Made by a program: the position numbers and the translations under genes. Source: Bradyrhizobium sp. BR13661 (GTDB lineage Bacteria > Pseudomonadota > Alphaproteobacteria > Rhizobiales > Xanthobacteraceae). From it: 64,000 bases of DNA. The notes below the pieces were generated by a model. The model was not told where the DNA came from. It was given only the letters and a program-made list of their open reading frames with translations, and did not search any database. The stretch is taken from positions 1 through 64,000 of the forward strand of contig NZ_JARXWB010000023.1 of the NCBI RefSeq assembly GCF_029892425.1, written 5' to 3'. This document shows, in pieces, positions 1-6,867 of this stretch; positions within the stretch are counted from its first letter, which is position 1, and the number at the start of each line of letters is the position of its first letter.

Positions 1-492
1 CGGAAATTGACGCTTCTTTCCTCGTCCTGCCACAGGTCATCCTCGAAATGCCTGTCACTGTAATTATCGTGTCTCACTTCAGGGGTGCAGTCCAGTGCAC
101 TTAATTTACTTTGTTCGCTTTACGCGATGTGGAGAAAGTTAAGTGCACTGTCACCGTAATCTCCCGCATTTTTGCACGACCACAGCGCCGATCCACGGCT
201 ACGAATGTGATATCTGGCCTTCGTGGCGAAGACGAATCCTCGTATTCAGCTTGGAAGGCTGGATGTTGCCGATATAAATCATACACGTGCTTGTAAAACA
301 GGCGAAACATGCCGCTAGCATCCTCAATGGCTTGCGGGATCGCTGTAAAACTCTAAGGGTTCTTTGCTGCTGTGCGCCATGGGTGATAAGAAGCGAACGG
401 TCCCGCTTTCGCAGGGCCGCCGCAGTGAGGGAAACGACTATGTCATGTACCCCATTGCTCTCGGCTAAGTTGCGGTGATAGGAACGCTCTCT
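1..492. other. Gene-poor left edge with repeat remnants
   Basis: I find no convincing gene here. The short open frames are out of register with any ribosome binding site and look random. The motif TGTCACNGTAAT occurs at 53-64 and again at 149-160, the latter inside the first palindromic element. A third copy closes the second element at 1486-1497. The stretch is visibly AT-richer than the catabolic clusters to the right, as expected of horizontally acquired or decaying DNA. It resembles debris from insertion-sequence ends, but no transposase frame is present. Confidence 0.5.
84..160. repeat. Palindromic MITE-like element, copy 1 (left end degenerate)
   Basis: This copy shares the core of the element at 1421-1497: CAGTGCACTTAA, then ATTTACTTTGTTCGCTTT, then a GTGG-GAAAG block, then AGTGCACTGTCACCGTAA. 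The right arm (about 140-159) is the reverse complement of the left arm seen in copy 2. The left arm here is altered: GGTG is separated from CAGTGCACTT by extra bases. The core orientation is the same as in copy 2, so the pair forms a direct repeat around the SGNH hydrolase gene. Confidence 0.7.
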
Positions 493-1287
493 ATGGATCG
501 GCGGGGCTTCCTACAAAATTTTGGGCTGGTGGGGTTAACGGCCGCAGCTTCGTCGGCCGGCACTTATTGGCTGACGCGGCCGGCGAAAATTCCCCCGAGG
601 GGGATTTATGTTCAGATGGGCACGAGCATTACCGAGATTGGCAGCAAAACGCCGATTGTCGTTGGTTCGCGCCTCAACCTGATCCCGGTCAATCTGGGAC
701 TGCACGGCGCTTGTGCCGGCATTTATGAGGGCTGCAATCCGTCTAATTCGCTTTGCTCCCTGGTCGACGCCATTGTTTCCGGTGATTGGTCGAAACAGGT
801 TCAGGAAAATACTTCGTTTGAACCGAATATGCGGGCCATCGCCCGAGCCAAGGCGGTCGATTTCAGCAATGTGACGCACCTGGGCCTTGAATATGGGCCG
901 AACGATTTCACCCTCTGCGGGCCGATCGGCGCTTGCGACCAGCAAAAAACGACGTTCAAGGGAGCGCTCACATATTCCCTGCAAAAACTCTCCAGCGCCT
1001 TTCCTGAGTTACGGATTTTCCTGATCGCGCCGGCCTGGGAACGGAACTACGAGGATTTGGACGCCGATTTGCACCCGAATAAGGCCGGGATTTTCCTCCG
1101 CGAATATGTCGCCGCGCTTTTGGATGCCGCTGCGGTTAACCGCGTGCCCTGTCTCGATCTATGGAGCAAGATGAGCACAAATATTCGGAATTTTCGCACG
1201 TTCACCCATGACGGAACGCACCCGACCGAGGCCGGCGCCATCCGGCGGGGCGAGATGATCGCCGCATTTGTTAACGCCACGTTTTGA
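493..1287 (+). CDS. SGNH/GDSL-type hydrolase with Tat-like signal
   Basis: A protein of about 264 residues. The chosen ATG gives MDRRGFLQNFG, a twin-arginine motif followed by an alanine-rich hydrophobic stretch, so export by Tat is likely. A GTG six codons upstream is an alternative start. SGNH blocks are visible in order: GTSIT (block I serine), a glycine-containing segment around VNLGLHGACAG (block II), GPNDF (block III, the N of SGNH) and DGTHPTEAG near the C-terminus (block V, D-x-x-H). That arrangement suggests a periplasmic esterase, deacetylase or related hydrolase; the substrate is unknown. Codon use is less GC-rich than downstream genes, and the gene lies between two copies of a palindromic repeat and beside an integrase remnant, which suggests horizontal acquisition. 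Confidence 0.75.
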   Translation: MDRRGFLQNFGLVGLTAAASSAGTYWLTRPAKIPPRGIYVQMGTSITEIGSKTPIVVGSRLNLIPVNLGLHGACAGIYEGCNPSNSLCSLVDAIVSGDWSKQVQENTSFEPNMRAIARAKAVDFSNVTHLGLEYGPNDFTLCGPIGACDQQKTTFKGALTYSLQKLSSAFPELRIFLIAPAWERNYEDLDADLHPNKAGIFLREYVAALLDAAAVNRVPCLDLWSKMSTNIRNFRTFTHDGTHPTEAGAIRRGEMIAAFVNATF

Positions 1288-1296
1288 CCGGCCGCC

Positions 1297-1420
1297 ATGG
1301 GCACCCGGATCGCGGCGAAGATGAAGGACGCGGACCTCCACTTCCACGACCTGCGCGGGACCGTGGCCACAAAGTTCTATGTCGCCGGACTCCCGATTCG
1401 ATCGATCGCCGAAATCATAG
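1297..1420 (+). pseudogene. Tyrosine recombinase (integrase) C-terminal fragment
   Basis: The frame reads LHFHDLRGTVATKFYVAGL and then IRSIAEI. This is the HxLRG box of phage-type tyrosine recombinases plus the following helix. The family would continue with the conserved H/W and the nucleophilic tyrosine, but coding similarity stops at the palindromic element beginning at 1421. The N-terminal part is also missing, because the SGNH hydrolase stop lies just upstream. It is a dead fragment marking a former integrative element. Confidence 0.7.
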
Positions 1421-1497
1421 TTACGGTGACAGTGCACTTAATTTACTTTGTTCGCTTTGCGCAATGTGGGGAAAGTTCAGTGCACTGTCACGGTAAT
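1421..1497. repeat. Palindromic MITE-like element, copy 2
   Basis: An element of about 76 bp with 21-bp terminal inverted repeats. The left end reads TTACGGTGACAGTGCACTTA and the right end is its reverse complement with two mismatches. The internal part (ATTTACTTTGTTCGCTTT, GCGCAATGTGGGGAAAG) matches copy 1. It abuts the point where the integrase fragment loses its reading frame, so it either inserted there or marks a recombination junction. No coding capacity. It could instead be two fused ends of a lost insertion sequence. Confidence 0.7.
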
Positions 1498-1884
1498 ACT
1501 GGTCGCACTTCCCATGATTGCGGCGACAATGTCATCGCGCTTGTCTCCTCGGCGTAGTCATCAATCGCCTAACGCTGCAGCGCATGCCATTGATGACCCG
1601 ATCAATGCGGACGAACTCAACGCCATGTACGGGCACCCCATCTCGGTCATATCGCTTTCGACCCTAGCGTTGTCCTGCTCGCTCCGCGCGTCGGCGGCAT
1701 GCAGCTTGCACAATGGCGATCCCGAGCTTTGGGATGGCCTAGCTTGCCGCTTGTAACGATTCTAGCGACCAGTCTTGGTCGGAAGTGTCTCCGCTTCGGG
1801 CTCGATTTCCGCCATTTGCGATAGAGAGCTTCTTTGCGGATGCCCATCTGAAAAAGCCGGTCCCAGCGAGCATCATCACCGTGA
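1498..1884. other. Non-coding stretch with no recognisable gene
   Basis: The frames here are short, lack ribosome binding sites and resemble no family I know. The sequence has mixed composition and may be decayed DNA left after loss of the integrase-bearing element. I see no repeat or structured RNA in it. Confidence 0.4.
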
Positions 1885-1900
1885 CGTGATGCAGATCACG
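1885..1900. promoter_or_regulatory. CRP/FNR-superfamily-like palindrome
   Basis: CGTGAT-GCAG-ATCACG is a perfect 6-bp inverted repeat with a 4-nt spacer. It keeps the GTGA-N6-TCAC core and spacing of CRP sites, which also matches the TGAT-N4-ATCA core of FNR/FixK boxes. It lies about 75 bp upstream of the ATG at 1976, a usual position for an activator of that gene. Binding is inferred. Confidence 0.4.
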
Positions 1901-1975
1901 GTAATGAATAGCCACGTCAAATCGTACCTCCCTAGGCGATAAGCCAAAATGTCAGGTCACCTGGAAGGATCGAAT

Positions 1976-2590
1976 ATGAGAGCGTTTTCTGCAGCAGCCG
2001 CCACTTTGATCATTGCTGTGCTGTGCGGGGTTACGATTCAAGCGGCGGAAGCGGCGGACACAGTGCGCGTGCGTGGGACAGTCGAGAGCATTGACGGGTC
2101 CGAATTAACTGTGAAAACCCGCGAGGGAAACTCGACCGCTATCAAGCTAAACGACAACTGGAAAGTGATCGGCGTCGTCAAAGCCTCGATCGACGACATC
2201 AAGCCTGGCGACTTCGTCGGCATTGCCTCGCTTCCCAAATCCAGAGGCGGCGACGGAGCCGTCGAAGTCTTGATCTTCCCGGCGGCCATGAAAGGAACCG
2301 GCGAAGGAAGCTATCCGTGGGACCTGAAGCCAAACAGCACGATGACCAACGCCACGGTCTCGAACGCGGTCAAGGACGTCGATGGACGTAACATCACCGT
2401 AAATTTTCACGGCAAGGAAAAGACGATCTCCGTCGCAGAAGGCACCGTGATCGTCACGTTTGGGCCCGCCGCGCAAAGCGATCTCAAGCCTGGCATGACG
2501 GTCTTCGTTCCGTCGCAAAAGGCAGACGACGGCACTTTATCCGCGGCAAATGTGGTCGCCGGCACGAACGGAGTAGCTCCTCCGATGTGA
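1976..2590 (+). CDS. Exported protein with repeated small beta domain (DUF5666-like)
   Basis: Residues 1-26 (MRAFSAAAATLIIAV onward, ending near EAA) form a Sec signal peptide. The mature part contains two related segments: VRVRGTVESIDGSELTVKTR with DIKPGDFVGI, and AVKDVDGRNITVNFHGKEK with DLKPGMTVFV. This is the repeat pattern of DUF5666-type periplasmic beta domains, in which each unit holds a 'function of x on scale y, is controlled by/limited to' strand pair. Start chosen at 1976 because GGAAGGA lies just upstream; a frame-consistent ATG at 1949 would put extra residues before the signal. Such proteins are sometimes annotated as transporter permeases, but no membrane bundle is present here. 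Function unknown; probably periplasmic. A CRP/FNR-like site lies upstream. Confidence 0.75.
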   Translation: MRAFSAAAATLIIAVLCGVTIQAAEAADTVRVRGTVESIDGSELTVKTREGNSTAIKLNDNWKVIGVVKASIDDIKPGDFVGIASLPKSRGGDGAVEVLIFPAAMKGTGEGSYPWDLKPNSTMTNATVSNAVKDVDGRNITVNFHGKEKTISVAEGTVIVTFGPAAQSDLKPGMTVFVPSQKADDGTLSAANVVAGTNGVAPPM

Positions 2591-2912
2591 GTTGCGGAGG
2601 CGCGAAGAAGCGCGAAGGCGACACGCTGACTGTGAATCGGCGCGGGATCAAGCAGCTGTAAGTATCGGCAATGATGCTCTGAAGCCAATCTAGAAAGGCC
2701 AATCGGGGTGGGGTTACGATCGGCGCCGATTGGGACCCCACCCGATGCAGAATCCGATATTTGCTACAAGGAATTGCTACCGTTAGTTCAAGCGGCTTAG
2801 TTCGGCGCCGATTCACAGTTCGGCGTTTCAATGGCCTCGCGCTTGATGGAACCGGGGGCGGCTTTCGCGGGTTTAATTTCGGAACGTTTTTTTGAAACCC
2901 CGGGAGAGCTCC
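2591..2912. other. Intergenic region between two small genes
   Basis: No gene seen. The region contains the inverted repeat at 2702-2746 and a second copy of the short palindromic core TCGGCGCCGAT around 2803-2813. The ribosome binding site GGGAGAG for the next gene lies at its right end. Confidence 0.4.
2702..2746. repeat. Inverted repeat with nested palindrome, terminator-like
   Basis: ATCGGGGTGGGGT pairs with ACCCCACCCGAT apart from one bulged G. The loop contains the self-complementary 12-mer ATCGGCGCCGAT (2719-2730). No U-tract follows on the + strand, so it is either a rho-independent-like hairpin lacking a tail or a REP-type palindrome downstream of the DUF5666-like gene. Confidence 0.4.
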
Positions 2913-3257
2913 ATGAGTCAAACCAAAGCGATGGTCCGAGAACTCGTCGAACGGATTGATGGTGTCGCGCAAACCTATTTCGAGCTGGAGATTGCGGGAC
3001 ATCACCGCAAGAAGACGCTGGTCGTCGAAGTCGACTTTGATCTCGATCCCAACAGCGGTCATTACTCGCGCGCCAAGCTTGATGCGATCGAGGATACTTT
3101 CGCCACGGTCATCCGCGAGGACAACGCCGACATCGTATCCAAGTTGAAGATCGTGGGCCGCGCACAGCGGGCCACTGACAGAGCGGCAGATAATACCGGC
3201 GCACGCAACGCCTCGGCGAAAGGACCTGTGGACCATGCGCAACCACAGCCGCACTAA
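2913..3257 (+). CDS. Small hypothetical protein (114 aa)
   Basis: ATG at 2913 with GGGAGAG about 8 nt upstream. The central part, FELEIAGHHRKKTLVVEVDFDLDP, alternates like beta strands and is followed by a helix (AKLDAIEDTFATVIRED). The C-terminal third is low-complexity and probably disordered. No signal peptide or membrane segment. I do not recognise the family. It stands alone, with no operon partner in either direction. Confidence 0.55.
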   Translation: MSQTKAMVRELVERIDGVAQTYFELEIAGHHRKKTLVVEVDFDLDPNSGHYSRAKLDAIEDTFATVIREDNADIVSKLKIVGRAQRATDRAADNTGARNASAKGPVDHAQPQPH

Positions 3258-3314
3258 ATGTCGTAAGATCATACGACGTGATGAAGCGTCTTAACAATTT
3301 GATGAGCGCTGGAC

Positions 3315-3584
3315 ATGATGACGCCAGGCGGAGTGCTTATCCGATTCCTCTGCAGGCTGAATGAGCAGCGGAAGGAGCGGATTCGCGGCTATCGTCGCGA
3401 GGAGCGCGCCAGGAAGGCCGAGCGCGACCGCGCGCAGGGCTGGAAGGATCTCTATGATCACATGTCCAGAAGGGCCGCCCGTGCGAAGACTGACCTGACG
3501 TCGCAGCCGGGGGCTTTGACTGCTCGCGCAGCGGCAACAGAAGCTCAGCGGGACGACATTCACGCCCCCGCCGTTGAACCCTAG
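3315..3584 (+). CDS. Possible small basic hypothetical protein
   Basis: The frame encodes about 89 residues and opens with MMTPGGVLIRFLCRLNEQRKERI. It is arginine-rich with a predicted helical middle (RREERARKAERDRAQGWKDLYDHM). There is no strong ribosome binding site and no family I recognise. The opposite strand is also open here, so it may be a chance frame in GC-rich DNA. Confidence 0.25.
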   Translation: MMTPGGVLIRFLCRLNEQRKERIRGYRREERARKAERDRAQGWKDLYDHMSRRAARAKTDLTSQPGALTARAAATEAQRDDIHAPAVEP

Positions 3585-3671
3585 CTTGAAGAAGATGTTC
3601 CGGCCGATGTCGTGCCGGTGGCGCGCCGCTGCGCACTTCGCTCACGCGGCCCTTCGGGTCCGGATCATGCT

Positions 3672-3812
3672 TCAGGCGCCGACCTTGGCCAGCACGTCGG
3701 CGCGCAAGAAGCGTTCAACAGAGAGCATGAACAGCACCGAGGGCACGAGGAGGATCAGCGCCGTGATCGAGCCGATCTGATCGTTGCCGCCCATCGCCGC
3801 ATTATAGTGCAG
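3672..3812 (-). pseudogene. 3' fragment of an ABC transporter permease gene (duplicate of 12946-13087)
   Basis: On the minus strand this reads as the last roughly 46 codons of the permease at 12946-13761, including ITALILLVPSVLFML and RADVLAKVGA followed by a stop. By eye the two copies differ at about 10 of about 138 positions, and most differences are synonymous or conservative. The stop is TGA here and TAA in the intact gene. Similarity ends abruptly at about 3812, so the rest of the gene is absent. Both copies lie on the same strand, about 9.3 kb apart, on either side of the lig cluster. Confidence 0.85.
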
Positions 3813-3892
3813 CTCACAGTTTCAACTGCGCGCCTGCATCACGGCGTGAAAGGGCCGACGTCCTCAATGGGTGGCCGCTGGCAGCGTTCTTG

Positions 3893-3919
3893 TTGACTTG
3901 TCCTACTCATTTGTACAAT
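3893..3919 (+). promoter_or_regulatory. Candidate promoter of the tetR-like gene
   Basis: TTGACT (3893-3898) and TACAAT (3914-3919) are good matches to -35 and -10 boxes, with a slightly short 15-bp spacer. The predicted start would fall only a few bases before the ATG at 3930, giving a nearly leaderless mRNA. The -10 box lies inside the palindrome at 3909-3928. Confidence 0.4.
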
Positions 3920-3928
3920 AGTACAAAT
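3909..3928. promoter_or_regulatory. TetR-type operator palindrome
   Basis: ATTTGTAC-AATA-GTACAAAT is a perfect 8-bp inverted repeat with a 4-nt spacer, ending two bases before the ATG of the adjacent tetR-like gene and overlapping its likely -10 box. Size, symmetry and position fit autoregulation by a TetR-family dimer. I did not see a second copy in the window. Confidence 0.6.
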
Positions 3929-3929
3929 C

Positions 3930-4340
3930 ATGATCCGCGGACCCGCCAGCAAGGAAACGGCGCGCAAGCCGAACATGCGCGAGGCCATTCTCGCCGCGGC
4001 CGAAGAGCTGTTTTCCGTCGACGGCTTCAACGCCGTATGGGTGCGCGACGTGGCGCATGCCGCGGGCGCCAATCCGGGCAGCGTGACCTGTCATTTCACC
4101 ACCAGGGACGGCCTCCTCCTCGAAATCTACCGGCGCCATTGCGCGCCGAGCACGCTGGTGACGCCCGAGCGCGTCTCGCGCCTGTCGCGCGGCGAAACCA
4201 ACGGCGCGGATCCGGCCGAGGCGATCGAGCAACTCGTGCAGGCAACCGTGGCCTCGCTCCAGGCGCCCACGCTTGATCGTCCCACGGCGGCGCGGCCACC
4301 AAGCAAGATATCGGCAAGCGCCGGGCCCCTGCCGCGCTAG
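3930..4340 (+). CDS. Truncated TetR-family regulator (DNA-binding domain only)
   Basis: The N-terminal part, MREAILAAAEELFSVDGFNA followed by VRDVAHAAGANPGSVTCHFTTRDGLL, is the TetR_N helix-turn-helix. After about residue 105 the sequence becomes a short Pro/Ala/Ser tail and stops at 136 residues, whereas TetR proteins are usually near 200 with a large ligand-binding and dimerisation domain. No other frame continues that domain before ligJ begins 50 bp downstream, so this looks like a deletion, not a simple frameshift. An ATG at 3975 is a possible shorter start. It sits directly upstream of ligJ and presumably once controlled the lig genes. A protein without the C-terminal domain may not dimerise or respond to a ligand. 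Confidence 0.7.
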   Translation: MIRGPASKETARKPNMREAILAAAEELFSVDGFNAVWVRDVAHAAGANPGSVTCHFTTRDGLLLEIYRRHCAPSTLVTPERVSRLSRGETNGADPAEAIEQLVQATVASLQAPTLDRPTAARPPSKISASAGPLPR

Positions 4341-4390
4341 ATGCGTGCAGCGCGCGAAGCCCGACGAAGAACAATGGGAGGAGAGCTCAA

Positions 4391-5419
4391 GTGATCATCG
4401 ACGTGCACGGCCATTACACCACGGCCCCTAAGGCCCTCGAGGACTGGCGCAACCGGCAGATCGCCGGCATCAAGGACGCTTCCGCCAAGCCCAAGCCCAG
4501 CGAGCTCAGGATCAGCGATGACGAGCTGCGCGAGTCCATCGCCAACAACCAGCTCCGGCAGATGCAGGAGCGCGGCAGCGACCTCACCATCTTCTCGCCC
4601 CGCGCGAGCTTCATGGCCCACCACATCGGCGACTTCGAGGTGTCCTCGACCTGGGCTGCGATCTGCAACGAATTGTGCTTCCGCGTCTCGAAGCTGTTCC
4701 CTGACAGTTTCATCGGCGCGGCGATGCTGCCGCAGTCGCCGGGCGTCGATCCCAGGACCTGCATTCCCGAGCTCGAGAAGTGCGTCAAGGACTACGGCTT
4801 CGTCGGCATCAACCTCAATCCCGATCCGTCCGGCGGCCACTGGACGTCGCCGCCCTTGTCCGACCGGCACTGGTATCCGATCTACGAGAAGATGGTCGAG
4901 CTCGACATCCCCGCGATGATCCACGTCTCGACCAGCTGCAACGCCTGCTTCCACACCACGGGCGCGCACTATCTCAACGCCGACACGACGGCCTTCATGC
5001 AGTGCCTGACCTCGGACCTGTTCAAGGATTTTCCGACGCTTCGCTTCCTGATCCCGCATGGCGGCGGCGCGGTGCCCTATCATTGGGGTCGCTTCCGCGG
5101 GCTCGCGCAGGAGATGAAGAAGCCGCTTTTGAAGGATCATCTCCTCAACAACATCTTCTTCGACACCTGCGTCTATCACCAGCCCGGCATCGACCTCCTC
5201 ACCAAGGTGATCCCGGTCGAAAACGTGCTGTTTGCGAGTGAAATGATCGGCGCGGTGCGCGGCATCGATCCGGAGACCGGATTTCACTACGACGATACCA
5301 AGCGCTACATCGAGGCGGCCAAGACGCTGACGGCCGAGGATCGCTACAAGATCTACGAAGGCAATGCGCGTCGCGTGTTTCCGCGCCTCGATATCGCGCT
5401 GAAGGCAAAAGGAAACTGA
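4391..5419 (+). CDS. ligJ: 4-oxalomesaconate hydratase (amidohydrolase family)
   Basis: A 342-residue protein of the metal-dependent amidohydrolase fold, the usual LigJ length. It opens with the metal-binding signature IIDVHGHYTT and contains PAMIHVSTSC, FLIPHGGGAVPYHWGRF and NVLFASEMIGAVRGIDPETG. LigJ hydrates 4-oxalomesaconate to 4-carboxy-4-hydroxy-2-oxoadipate in the protocatechuate 4,5-cleavage (and gallate) pathway, in the cytosol. Start is GTG with GGGAGGAG upstream. The ligK start follows two bases after the stop, indicating one mRNA with ligK, the ModA-like gene, ligI and ligC. The assignment rests on sequence character plus the complete pathway context. Confidence 0.88.
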   Translation: MIIDVHGHYTTAPKALEDWRNRQIAGIKDASAKPKPSELRISDDELRESIANNQLRQMQERGSDLTIFSPRASFMAHHIGDFEVSSTWAAICNELCFRVSKLFPDSFIGAAMLPQSPGVDPRTCIPELEKCVKDYGFVGINLNPDPSGGHWTSPPLSDRHWYPIYEKMVELDIPAMIHVSTSCNACFHTTGAHYLNADTTAFMQCLTSDLFKDFPTLRFLIPHGGGAVPYHWGRFRGLAQEMKKPLLKDHLLNNIFFDTCVYHQPGIDLLTKVIPVENVLFASEMIGAVRGIDPETGFHYDDTKRYIEAAKTLTAEDRYKIYEGNARRVFPRLDIALKAKGN

Positions 5420-5421
5420 TC

Positions 5422-6117
5422 ATGAGCGCTGCGATGAACGATCTCGGCATCGTCCGCCGCAACATCGTCCGGGCCGACAAGGCCGCGGTCGAAAAGCTGT
5501 CGCGCTTCGGAGTTGCGACCATCCACGAGGCGATGGGCCGCGTCGGCTTGATGCAGCATTATATGCGTCCCATCTATCCGGGCGCGCAGATGTGCGGCAC
5601 TGCCGTCACCGTGCTGCTACAGCCAGGCGACAACTGGATGATGCATGTCGCGGCCGAGCAGATCCAGCCCGGAGACGTCGTGGTTGCGGCCTGCACGGTC
5701 GAGAACACCGACGGCTTCTTCGGCGACCTGCTCGCCACCTCGTTTCGCGCCCGCGGCGCCAAGGGCCTGGTCATCGACGGCGGCGTGCGCGACGTCATGG
5801 ACCTCACCGAGATGAAATTTCCGGTGTTCTCGCGCGCCATCAGCGCGCGCGGCACCGTCAAGGCGACGCTCGGCTCCGTCAACATTCCCATCGTTTGCGC
5901 CGGCACGCCCGTCAATCCCGGCGACGTGATTGTCGCCGACATGGACGGCATCGTCGTGGTCCCCGCTCGCATCGCGCAACAGGCGGCGGATGCCGCGCAA
6001 GCGCGCGAGAACAACGAGGCCGAGAAGCGCGAGAAGCTCGCCAGCGGCGTGCTCGGGCTCGACATGTACAAGATGCGCGAGCCCCTGGCGAAGGCCGGGC
6101 TGAAATACATCGACTGA
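5422..6117 (+). CDS. ligK: 4-carboxy-4-hydroxy-2-oxoadipate aldolase / oxaloacetate decarboxylase
   Basis: A 231-residue RraA-fold protein. Characteristic stretches are FGVATIHEAMGR, the GLVIDGGVRD motif whose Arg and Asp contribute to substrate and metal binding, VNPGDVIVADMDGIVVVP, and a charged C-terminal helix. The enzyme (LigK/ProA) cleaves 4-carboxy-4-hydroxy-2-oxoadipate to pyruvate and oxaloacetate, the last step of protocatechuate 4,5-cleavage, and can decarboxylate oxaloacetate. ATG at 5422 follows the ligJ stop immediately; an internal Met (MNDLGIVRR) could also be used. The aldolase following the hydratase in one operon is the usual order in these pathways. Confidence 0.88.
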   Translation: MSAAMNDLGIVRRNIVRADKAAVEKLSRFGVATIHEAMGRVGLMQHYMRPIYPGAQMCGTAVTVLLQPGDNWMMHVAAEQIQPGDVVVAACTVENTDGFFGDLLATSFRARGAKGLVIDGGVRDVMDLTEMKFPVFSRAISARGTVKATLGSVNIPIVCAGTPVNPGDVIVADMDGIVVVPARIAQQAADAAQARENNEAEKREKLASGVLGLDMYKMREPLAKAGLKYID

Positions 6118-6126
6118 GCAACGAAC

Positions 6127-6816
6127 ATGGCGGCACAGGTCACTGGCATCTCGTCGATGGCGACCCGTCAGATCCTGACGGAGCTTTCCGGCGCATACCG
6201 GGCGAAAACGGGACAGGCGGTTGCGATCGAGTCCGTCGGCGGCGTCGATGCGGCCAAGCGCGTGCGCGCCGGCGAGGCCTTCGATGTGGTCGTGCTCGCC
6301 GACGACGCGCTGAAGCAGCTCGAGGCCGACGGCTTTCTCAAGGCCAGCAGCCGCACGGGCTTCGCCAGATCGGCGATGGCGGTGGCAATCCGCGCCGGGG
6401 CCAGGCGCCCCGACCTCGCCAGCGAGGCAGCCCTGAAAGCAGCCGTGCTCGCCGCGAAGTCGATCGGCTACTCGACCGGCCCGAGCGGTACCCACGTTCT
6501 CAACCTCCTCAAGACATGGGGTATCGAGCAGACCGTCGCGGAGCGACTTGTAAAAGCGTCACCGGGCATTGCCGTCGGTACGCTGGTGGCGCGCGGCGAG
6601 GCTGAGCTCGGCTTTCAGCAGCTGAGTGAGTTCCTGGACGTGCCCGGCATCGAGATCGCGGGTCCCCTGCCCCCCGAAGTGCAATCGGTGACGTTGTTTA
6701 CGTGCGGCGTCTGCGCGTACGCAACCAACGAGGCCGGAGCACGCGCATTGATCAATTTCCTGACGTCGGCAGAAGCGGAAGCTCCCATACGACGCCAGGG
6801 CATGGAGCCGGCCTGA
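6127..6816 (+). CDS. ModA-like periplasmic-binding-fold protein without signal peptide
   Basis: A protein of 229 residues with the type II binding-protein fold seen in molybdate-binding ModA: VTGISSMATRQILTELSGAY at the N-terminus, VGGVDAAKRVRAGEAFDVVV and YSTGPSGTHVLNLLKTWGI in the middle, and a C-terminal segment ALINFLTSAEAEAPIRRQGM. Unlike ModA it starts at the mature domain with no signal peptide, so it should stay in the cytosol. It lies inside the lig operon, nine bases after ligK and before ligI, and no modBC genes are nearby. That argues against transport and for an enzymatic or ligand-sensing role with a pathway intermediate. No recognisable 4-oxalomesaconate tautomerase (LigU/GalD, PrpF family) is encoded in the window, so substitution for that step is a possible but untested role. 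Confidence 0.75.
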   Translation: MAAQVTGISSMATRQILTELSGAYRAKTGQAVAIESVGGVDAAKRVRAGEAFDVVVLADDALKQLEADGFLKASSRTGFARSAMAVAIRAGARRPDLASEAALKAAVLAAKSIGYSTGPSGTHVLNLLKTWGIEQTVAERLVKASPGIAVGTLVARGEAELGFQQLSEFLDVPGIEIAGPLPPEVQSVTLFTCGVCAYATNEAGARALINFLTSAEAEAPIRRQGMEPA

Positions 6817-6867
6817 CCAGAACCACGGGTCGGCCGCGCCACTGACGAACACCAGGAGGAAGCGTTC

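Noticed and set aside
53..160. A complete insertion sequence at the left edge
   Set aside because: End-like motifs are there, but no transposase frame lies within reach, so only remnants can be called.
1448..1847. Coding frames in the 1.45-1.85 kb stretch on both strands
   Set aside because: Both strands are open for about 60-100 codons without ribosome binding sites or recognisable families; they look random.
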